A stretch of 29,358 nt of DNA from an uncultured Blautia sp. (GTDB lineage: Bacteria; Bacillota; Clostridia; Lachnospirales; Lachnospiraceae), in assembly GCA_900553515.1 (NCBI GenBank), contig USDN01000031.1, forward strand, positions 1-29,358, in the 5' to 3' direction. Numbering within the stretch: position 1 is the stretch's first letter; the number at the start of each line of letters is the position of its first letter. Of the stretch, positions 23,825-29,358 are shown one piece after another. The notes beneath the pieces are model-generated. The model did not search any database, had not been told where the DNA came from, and worked only from the letters and a program-made list of their open reading frames with translations. A program made the position numbers and the translations under genes.

Positions 23825-23869
23825 GGTATGTTTCCTCCATTTTTATAGTATATGTCTTAGGATGTTACC

Positions 23870-23882
23870 TGATTGACAATCA
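23870..23882. promoter_or_regulatory. Palindromic operator-like site between divergent genes
   Basis: TGATTG-A-CAATCA is a perfect 13-base palindrome with an odd centre. It covers the -35 box of the GNAT promoter and lies 45 bases before the ABC start on the other strand, so a bound protein could affect both. The regulator is not identifiable. Confidence 0.45.
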
Positions 23883-23902
23883 ACATTATACTCCTGTACA
23901 AT
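23873..23902 (+). promoter_or_regulatory. Promoter of the GNAT/YkgJ operon
   Basis: TTGACA (23873-23878), an 18-base spacer and TACAAT (23897-23902) lie 24 bases before the GNAT start codon. Confidence 0.75.
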
Positions 23903-23926
23903 GAGATAGAAAAGGAGAAAAAACAA

Positions 23927-24424
23927 ATGAAAATAAGAAAAGCAGAGAAAAAAGATCTTGCAGATATTTTGAGGATTTACGGTCATGCCAGAAAATTTAT
24001 GGCTCAGAATGGAAATCCGGATCAGTGGGCGGATAAATATCCCTCCGGAGAGAGGATTGTCCGCGATATAGAAGAACAGATCAGCTATGTGTGTACGGAA
24101 GACCGGCAGATCCGGGGAGTTTTTGTGTTTTTTGAAGGAGAGGATCCCACTTACCAGGTGATAGAAAACGGCAGCTGGCGCCGGGAGCAGTCTTATGGAG
24201 TGATCCACCGGGTGGCTTCTGACGGAACGGTCCGGGGTGTGGCAGAAGCCTGCTTTACATACTGCAAAAATCAGACCGGCTATCTGAGGATCGATACTCA
24301 TAAGGATAACATTCCCATGCAGAAGGCGCTGGAAAAAAACGGATTCTGCCAGTGTGGGATCATATATACGGACGACGGATCCAAAAGGATAGCTTATGAC
24401 TGGACGGAGGAGAGAGAAATATGA
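23927..24424 (+). CDS. GNAT family N-acetyltransferase
   Basis: This 165-residue acyltransferase has the N-terminal pattern MKIRKAEKKDLADILRIY and the C-terminal LRIDTHKDNIPMQKALEKNGF, which match the GNAT beta-alpha core and the acetyl-CoA pyrophosphate-binding end. The central motif A is weakly kept (YGVIHRVASDGTVRGVAEACF). The frame runs back to 23873, but AAAGGAGA before the ATG at 23927 and the promoter position fix the start. The acceptor, a small molecule or a protein N-terminus, cannot be told. It overlaps the YkgJ-type gene by ATGA. Confidence 0.87.
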   Translation: MKIRKAEKKDLADILRIYGHARKFMAQNGNPDQWADKYPSGERIVRDIEEQISYVCTEDRQIRGVFVFFEGEDPTYQVIENGSWRREQSYGVIHRVASDGTVRGVAEACFTYCKNQTGYLRIDTHKDNIPMQKALEKNGFCQCGIIYTDDGSKRIAYDWTEEREI

Positions 24425-25092
24425 GAAGAGAGGTTACGCTGGAGGAAATCTCCGACGGCAATTTATATGAAGCAAATGATATGGTAAAGGCTGACTGCCA
24501 GGATTGTCAGGGCTGCTGCGACTGCTGCCAGGGTATGGGGGATACGGTGATCCTGGATCCTTATGATGTGCACAGGCTCTGTCAGGGACTTGGAAAAGCA
24601 CCGGAAGAGCTTATGAGTACGGTATTGGAGCTTGGGGTGACCGATGGAAATATTCTGCCGCATCTGGCAATGAAAGGCCCGCAGGAGCGCTGCGTATTTC
24701 TGAATGAGGAAGGCAGATGCTCTATCCATCCCATACGACCGGGATTTTGCAGACTGTTTCCTCTGGGAAGATATTATACAGAGGGAGGCTTTAAATATAT
24801 TCTTCAGATCCATGAATGTAAAAAGAAGAACCGCTCCAAAATCAAAGTAAAAAAATGGCTGGATACCCCGAATCTGAAACAGTATGAAAAATTTGTCCTG
24901 GACTGGCATGACTTTCTTCTTGATGTACAGGAGGTTTTTTATCAGACAGAGGATGAGACACTTGTGAAAAACCTGAATATGTATGTGCTCAGCCGGTTTT
25001 ATTATACGCCGTTTGATGAAACAGAAGCCTTTTATACGCAGTTTTACCAGCGTCTGGAGGCGGCAAAGGAGCTTCTGAAGCTTGAAATCTGA
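24421..25092 (+). CDS. YkgJ-family cysteine-cluster protein
   Basis: This 223-residue protein has a dense cysteine group at the start (C26, C29, C32, C33, C35, C36) and further conserved cysteines in ERCVFLNEEGRCSIHPIRPGFCRLFP (C91, C100, C110) and HEC (C133). This is the layout of the YkgJ/zinc-or-iron-chelating cysteine-cluster family. Members are thought to bind a metal or iron-sulfur cluster, but no general reaction is known. The second half is charged and helical without known motifs. The start overlaps the GNAT stop by ATGA, so the two are translated together. A strong promoter for the marR operon begins 26 bases after the stop. Confidence 0.86.
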   Translation: MRREVTLEEISDGNLYEANDMVKADCQDCQGCCDCCQGMGDTVILDPYDVHRLCQGLGKAPEELMSTVLELGVTDGNILPHLAMKGPQERCVFLNEEGRCSIHPIRPGFCRLFPLGRYYTEGGFKYILQIHECKKKNRSKIKVKKWLDTPNLKQYEKFVLDWHDFLLDVQEVFYQTEDETLVKNLNMYVLSRFYYTPFDETEAFYTQFYQRLEAAKELLKLEI

Positions 25093-25117
25093 CAGTAAAA
25101 AAACGTTAAAAAACATA

Positions 25118-25146
25118 TTGACATTAAAAATTCTTCTTTGTATAAT
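25118..25146 (+). promoter_or_regulatory. Promoter of the marR-ABC operon
   Basis: TTGACA (25118-25123), a 17-base spacer and TATAAT (25141-25146) form a full-consensus sigma-A promoter. Such strength fits a repressed operon. Confidence 0.95.
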
Positions 25147-25152
25147 GTGAAA

Positions 25153-25168
25153 AGTTAGGACGCTAACT
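25153..25168. promoter_or_regulatory. MarR-type operator at the transcription start
   Basis: AGTTAG-GACG-CTAACT is a perfect inverted repeat of six-base arms with a four-base centre. It begins seven bases after the -10 box, at the expected transcription start. The TTAG...CTAA core and place fit autorepression by the MarR protein encoded 20 bases downstream. Confidence 0.82.
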
Positions 25169-25187
25169 AAAAGAAAAGAGGTAGAAA

Positions 25188-25679
25188 ATGCAGGATATTG
25201 ACCAGAAAATTCGGGATATGCATACGGGAAGACTGATACGGATCCTGTCTCATCAGCTGAAACGCAGCCAGAAGCCGGTTAAGGCAATGGAGGAAAACGA
25301 ACTGACATCCATGCAGAAGCATGTGCTGAAGTATATTCTTCTGGAAACTCTTCACGGAGATATCTATCAGAAAAATCTTGAGGAGGAATTCCAGATCCGG
25401 AAATCTACAGCATCAGGTATTCTGAAGCTTATGGAAAAAAATGGTTTTATTTATCGTGAAAGCGTGAAAGAGGATGCAAGGCTGAAAAGAATACTGCCCA
25501 CAAAAAAAGCGGAGGCTATCCGTCCGGCTATTCTGGAGCATATTCAGGAGACAGAAGCCCGCATGACAAAAGGAATTTCAGATGAGGACCTTTTGTTATG
25601 CAAAAAAATCCTTTGTCAGATGTGTCGTAATCTTGCAGAAAATAACAGGGAGAATAAGGAGGTAGACAAAGAAGAATGA
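25188..25679 (+). CDS. MarR-family transcriptional repressor
   Basis: This 163-residue protein has a winged helix-turn-helix at about 38-105. The recognition region is IRKSTASGILKLMEKNGFIYRES and the wing DARLKRILPTKKAEAI. Helical dimer arms lie at both ends. Position and form match the MarR repressors that precede ABC exporter pairs in Firmicutes. It would sit on the palindrome at 25153-25168 and be released by a toxic ligand or stress. AGAGGT precedes the ATG, and the stop overlaps the first ABC gene by ATGA. Confidence 0.92.
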   Translation: MQDIDQKIRDMHTGRLIRILSHQLKRSQKPVKAMEENELTSMQKHVLKYILLETLHGDIYQKNLEEEFQIRKSTASGILKLMEKNGFIYRESVKEDARLKRILPTKKAEAIRPAILEHIQETEARMTKGISDEDLLLCKKILCQMCRNLAENNRENKEVDKEE

Positions 25680-27409
25680 ATAAGACACTTTTAAGATCCG
25701 TCAGGGAATACAAGAAACAGTCTGTACTGGCTCCGTTCTTTGTGATCCTTGAGGTATTTATGGAAGTTCTGATCCCTATGGAAATGGCGAAGATCATTGA
25801 TATCGGCATTGCGCAGGGAGATCTGGGCTACATTATGCAGAGAGGCCTGATCCTTGTCATCATGGCCATGCTTGCACTGTGGTTCGGTGTGCTTGCCGGA
25901 AATATGGCCGCTGTGGCAGGCGCCGGTTATGCAAAAAATCTGAGACATGACATTTTTTATAAGGTACAGGATTTTTCCTTTAAGAATATCGATCATTTTT
26001 CCACATCCGGTCTTGTTACACGAATGACAACAGATATCACAAACGTACAGATGGCATATATGATGAGTATCCGTATGCTGGCAAGAGCTCCGATCATGAT
26101 CATCCTTTCCTGGGTAATGACTCTGGTGATCAATGTTAAGATTGCACTGCTCTTTTTAATCGTAATCCCGTTTCTTGGAGGAACGCTTATTTTTATTGCA
26201 AAAAAAGCCCATCCTCATTTTATCAAGGTATTCGACGAGTATGATATTCTGAATAATTCTGTTCAGGAAAATGTAAATGCCTCTCGTGTGGTAAAGGCTT
26301 TTGTAAGGGAAGACCATGAGATTGATAAATTTCACGGTATTTCCAAATATGTATACGACCTTTTTACAAAAGCGGAGAAGATTGTTGCATGGAACTCTCC
26401 GGTGATGCAGTTTACCATGTATACAGTGGTGCTTCTCCTTGTGGCAATTGGAGGAAAAAGCATTGTATTTGGAAGTATGGCAACAGGAGAACTGACAAGC
26501 GTGATCGTATATGCACTTCAGATACTGATGTCTCTTTCCATGGTAACCTTTGTGTTTGTTATGATCATGATCGCAGAGGCCTCTACAGACCGTATTACAG
26601 AAGTGCTTACCGAGACACCGGAAATGAAGGACAAGGAAGATGCAGTTACAGAGGTTCCGAATGGAGATATTGTATTTGACCATGTAAACTTCAGCTATGG
26701 TGGAAAAGGCGGAAATCTTTCTCTGAAAGATATCAATCTTCATATCAGGTCAGGGCAGACGATCGGTATTATCGGCGGTACCGGAAGCGCCAAGTCTACA
26801 CTGGTGCAGATGATCCCAAGGCTTTATGATGTAACAGACGGAAGCGTAAAAGTCGGCGGCATTGATGTAAGGGATTACAATCTGGAGGCTCTCCGCGATC
26901 AGGTTTCCATGGTACTTCAGAAGAACGTGCTGTTTTCCGGTACAATTTACGAAAATATCCGCTGGGGAAATGAAAATGCCAGTGAAGAAGAAGTGCAGAG
27001 AGTGTGCAGGCTTGCTCAGGCAGACGGATTTATCAACGAGTTTCCGGCAGGCTACAATACCCAGATCGTTCAGGGTGGAAATAATGTTTCCGGCGGTCAG
27101 AAGCAGCGTCTCTGTATTGCCAGAGCGCTTTTGAAAAAACCGAAGATTCTGATTCTTGATGATTCTACAAGCGCAGTGGATACCAGGACAGATGCCCTGA
27201 TCCGTAAGGCTTTTCGTGAAGAAATTCCGGATACCACAAAGATTATCATTGCCCAGCGAGTAGCGTCCATTGAGGATGCGGATCAGATTATTGTACTGGA
27301 CGGCGGAGAAGTAGCAGGAATAGGAACTTCACAGGAGCTTCTTCAGACCAGTGAGATATACAGAGAGGTTTACGAATCTCAGGTTAAGGGAGGTGAGGAT
27401 GATGAATGA
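25676..27409 (+). CDS. Heterodimeric ABC exporter, degenerate-site subunit of the MarR-controlled pair
   Basis: This 577-residue half-exporter has six helices (about 18-305) and an ATPase domain. Walker A reads GGTGSAKST at 367-375, with Ala372 in place of the usual Gly before the Lys. The signature is VSGGQ (471-475). Walker B ILILDDSTSAVD has D496 in place of the catalytic Glu, and Q527 replaces the switch His. Three changes in one site imply a binding-only, slowly hydrolysing position. AAGGAGG before the ATG and the ATGA overlap with marR set the start. It overlaps the next subunit gene by eight bases. Multidrug export is likely but unproven. Confidence 0.93.
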   Translation: MNKTLLRSVREYKKQSVLAPFFVILEVFMEVLIPMEMAKIIDIGIAQGDLGYIMQRGLILVIMAMLALWFGVLAGNMAAVAGAGYAKNLRHDIFYKVQDFSFKNIDHFSTSGLVTRMTTDITNVQMAYMMSIRMLARAPIMIILSWVMTLVINVKIALLFLIVIPFLGGTLIFIAKKAHPHFIKVFDEYDILNNSVQENVNASRVVKAFVREDHEIDKFHGISKYVYDLFTKAEKIVAWNSPVMQFTMYTVVLLLVAIGGKSIVFGSMATGELTSVIVYALQILMSLSMVTFVFVMIMIAEASTDRITEVLTETPEMKDKEDAVTEVPNGDIVFDHVNFSYGGKGGNLSLKDINLHIRSGQTIGIIGGTGSAKSTLVQMIPRLYDVTDGSVKVGGIDVRDYNLEALRDQVSMVLQKNVLFSGTIYENIRWGNENASEEEVQRVCRLAQADGFINEFPAGYNTQIVQGGNNVSGGQKQRLCIARALLKKPKILILDDSTSAVDTRTDALIRKAFREEIPDTTKIIIAQRVASIEDADQIIVLDGGEVAGIGTSQELLQTSEIYREVYESQVKGGEDDE

Positions 27410-29303
27410 AAAACAGAATAAAAAGAAAATGCGTCGGCTTTCAAGGGACAATGTGAAAACCGCAAAACGCCTTCTGAAGTATATGACAGAAACCTACAGG
27501 GCGCAGCTGATCCTGGTATTTTTCTGTATTCTGATCAGTTCCGTGGCAACGATTTCAGTTTCTCTGTCACTGAAGTTTCTTCTGGACGACTTTATTATTC
27601 CTCTGATCGGACAGCAGGCTCCGGATTTTGCCGGTCTTTACCGTGCGCTGGCAGTGCTGGGCGGTATTTTCCTTCTGGGCATAATCTCAACCTTTATCTA
27701 TACCAGAATGATGGTATTTATCGGACAGGGTGTGCTGAAAAGAGTGCGTGACGATATGTTTGAGCACATGCAGACACTTCCGATCCGTTATTTTGACCAG
27801 AGGACCAACGGTTCCATCATGAGTCTTTACACCAATGATACGGATACACTGAGGCAGATGATCAGTCAGTCGATCCCTCAGGCGCTGATGGCATTTTTTA
27901 CGATCATCGTTACCTTTATTTCCATGATTGCTCTGAGTCCTCTTCTGACCCTTCTGGCGGTTGCGGTGATTTTCGTAATGATCTTTGTGACAAATAAGAT
28001 CGGCGGCAACAGTGGAAAATACTTTGTCAGCCAGCAGATGTCTCTGGCAGAGGTGACAGGTTTTGTGGAAGAGCGGATGAATGGTCAGAGAGTGGTAAAA
28101 GTATTTAACCACGAGCGGAAATCCGAAGAGGAGTTTGACAGGCTGAATGAAGCGCTTTTTGAAAGTGCATCCAAAGCGCATACTTACGCAAATATGATGG
28201 GACCGGTTATCGGAAATATCGGAAACCTGCAGTTTGTACTGACAGCAGTACTGGGAGGCCTGCTTTCCGTTCTGGGAATCGGCGGCATTACTCTTGGTGT
28301 CATGGCTTCCTATCTTCAGTTTACAAAAAGCTTTACCCAGCCTTTTATGCAGGTGGCACAGCAGTTTAATGCCATTGTCATGGCACTTGCCGGTGCAGAA
28401 CGTATCTTTAACCTGATCGACGAGGAACCGGAAAAAGACGAGGGCTATGTAACTCTTGTCAATGCCAGAAAAGATGCGGACGGAAATATTGTGGAATGTA
28501 AAGAACGTACCGGTATGTGGGCGTGGAAACATCCTCATTCCGCAGATGGTTCTGTATCGTATACAGAACTGACCGGAGATGTGGTATTTGAAAATGTAAC
28601 CTTTGGATATAATGAAGATAAGGTGATTCTGAAGGATATCAGCCTTTATGCAAAGCCGGGACAGAAGCTGGCGTTTGTAGGTTCCACAGGTGCGGGAAAA
28701 ACAACGATTACCAACCTGATCAATCGTTTCTATGATATTCAGGAAGGCAAGATCCGCTATGACGGCATCAATATCAGCAAGATCAAAAAAGACGATCTTC
28801 GCCGTTCCTTAGGAATCGTGCTTCAGGATACCCACCTGTTTACCGGTACGATCATGGACAATATCCGTTATGGAAAGCTGGATGCAACAGATGAAGAGGT
28901 TTACCGGGCTGCGAAGCTTGCCCATGCCGATCAGTTTATCCGGATGCTTCCAAATGGATATCAGACCATGCTCAGCGGCGACGGCGAGGAGCTTTCTCAG
29001 GGACAGAGACAGCTGCTTTCTATTGCAAGAGCAGCCGTGGCAGATCCGCCGGTGCTGATCCTCGATGAGGCAACCTCCAGCATCGATACCCGTACGGAAA
29101 GCATTGTCCAGAAGGGTATGGACAACCTGATGAAAGGCCGTACCGTATTTGTGATCGCCCACAGACTTTCCACCATCCGCAACAGCAATGCCATCATTGT
29201 ACTGGACCATGGAAAGATTATTGAAAGAGGCGACCATGAGGATCTGATCAAAATGAAAGGAACTTATTACCAGCTGTATACAGGAAAGCTGGAATTGTCC
29301 TAA
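27402..29303 (+). CDS. Heterodimeric ABC exporter, canonical-site subunit of the MarR-controlled pair
   Basis: This 633-residue half-exporter is longer than usual. It has a Lys/Arg-rich leader, six helices (about 33-335) and an ATPase domain with Walker A GSTGAGKTT at 427-435, LSQGQ at 531-535, Walker B LILDEATSSID with E556, and H587 in IAHRLST. Between membrane and ATPase domains lies an extra segment of about 45 residues (346-392, with GMWAWKHPHS), which accounts for the length. GGGAGGTGA fits an ATG at 27402 best; 27399 is possible, and the open frame back to 27351 lies inside the partner gene. It supplies the active hydrolysis site, and its LSQGQ faces the partner's degenerate site. No terminator is visible before the window ends. 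Confidence 0.92.
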   Translation: MNEKQNKKKMRRLSRDNVKTAKRLLKYMTETYRAQLILVFFCILISSVATISVSLSLKFLLDDFIIPLIGQQAPDFAGLYRALAVLGGIFLLGIISTFIYTRMMVFIGQGVLKRVRDDMFEHMQTLPIRYFDQRTNGSIMSLYTNDTDTLRQMISQSIPQALMAFFTIIVTFISMIALSPLLTLLAVAVIFVMIFVTNKIGGNSGKYFVSQQMSLAEVTGFVEERMNGQRVVKVFNHERKSEEEFDRLNEALFESASKAHTYANMMGPVIGNIGNLQFVLTAVLGGLLSVLGIGGITLGVMASYLQFTKSFTQPFMQVAQQFNAIVMALAGAERIFNLIDEEPEKDEGYVTLVNARKDADGNIVECKERTGMWAWKHPHSADGSVSYTELTGDVVFENVTFGYNEDKVILKDISLYAKPGQKLAFVGSTGAGKTTITNLINRFYDIQEGKIRYDGINISKIKKDDLRRSLGIVLQDTHLFTGTIMDNIRYGKLDATDEEVYRAAKLAHADQFIRMLPNGYQTMLSGDGEELSQGQRQLLSIARAAVADPPVLILDEATSSIDTRTESIVQKGMDNLMKGRTVFVIAHRLSTIRNSNAIIVLDHGKIIERGDHEDLIKMKGTYYQLYTGKLELS

Positions 29304-29358
29304 AAATTCTTTAGGTTAGAATCGATGATGGGGTAAACGAAAAAGCAGTTTTGGCATT
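29304..29358. other. Right flank, no gene seen
   Basis: These 55 bases after the last ABC gene hold no start codon with a ribosome site and no hairpin with a T-run. The exporter operon may continue beyond the window. Confidence 0.5.

Noticed and set aside
22430..23848. 472-codon open frame on + opposite the ABC subunit gene
   Set aside because: It lies antisense to a well-supported ABC exporter and its translation has no recognisable domain; a shadow of codon bias.
1..29358. A new defence, phage or mobile system
   Set aside because: No integrase, nuclease, reverse transcriptase, toxin-antitoxin pair, repeat array or composition break was seen; all large genes belong to known families.

Overview
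The window looks like chromosomal DNA of a low-to-mid GC Gram-positive anaerobe, most likely a Lachnospiraceae/Clostridia member (Blautia- or Ruminococcus-like). This is inferred from strong AGGAGG-type ribosome binding sites, sigma-A promoters, many ATGA gene overlaps, an ssrA gene that does not encode CCA, a CprABC/CprRK-like lantibiotic-resistance locus, an ECF sigma/DUF4179 pair and heterodimeric ABC exporters with a MarR regulator. I cannot fix genus or species. There are no phage genes, insertion sequences, CRISPR arrays or restriction systems. It reads as a chromosomal segment rich in envelope-stress and export genes.

Layout. 134-1211: an LrgA/LrgB-like membrane pair. 1284-1629 (-): tmRNA (ssrA), sharing a bidirectional terminator with lrgB. 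1734-4141 (-): a three-gene ABC transporter (ATPase plus two permeases) of the lantibiotic-immunity type, divergent from a response regulator/histidine kinase pair (4317-6427, +). The intergenic region carries four hexamers spaced exactly 11 bp apart. 6496-8220 (+): a homodimer-type ABC exporter with its own promoter. 8300-8435: a long imperfect inverted repeat containing the terminator of the next operon. 8453-10470 (-): an ECF sigma factor and a DUF4179 membrane protein, probably its regulator, with an ECF-type candidate promoter. 10736-12945 (+): a second OmpR-type regulator/kinase pair.

13036-16745 (+): hisH, hisF, ung and a SpoVB/MurJ-type flippase in one tight operon. 16738-17235 (-): ogt. 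17394-20228 (+): MATE transporter, NUDIX hydrolase, sugar O-acetyltransferase and a C_GCAxxG_C_C protein. 20286-23824 (-): a heterodimeric ABC exporter, divergent from a GNAT acetyltransferase and a YkgJ-type cysteine-cluster protein (23927-25092, +). 25188-29303 (+): a MarR regulator followed by a second heterodimeric ABC exporter, with a clear operator at the predicted transcription start.

The common theme is sensing and removing antimicrobial peptides and toxic compounds. Two two-component systems, one ECF sigma module and one MarR repressor lie beside or control up to four ABC export systems and one MATE pump. Translational coupling by ATGA overlaps is used repeatedly (ATPase/permease, both regulator/kinase pairs, sigma/DUF4179, ABC pair 1, GNAT/YkgJ, MarR/ABC). 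I saw no clearly novel system. The strongest points for a second look are the phased operator of the lantibiotic-type locus, the ECF/DUF4179 module, the 136-bp inverted repeat and the asymmetric ATP sites of the exporter pairs.
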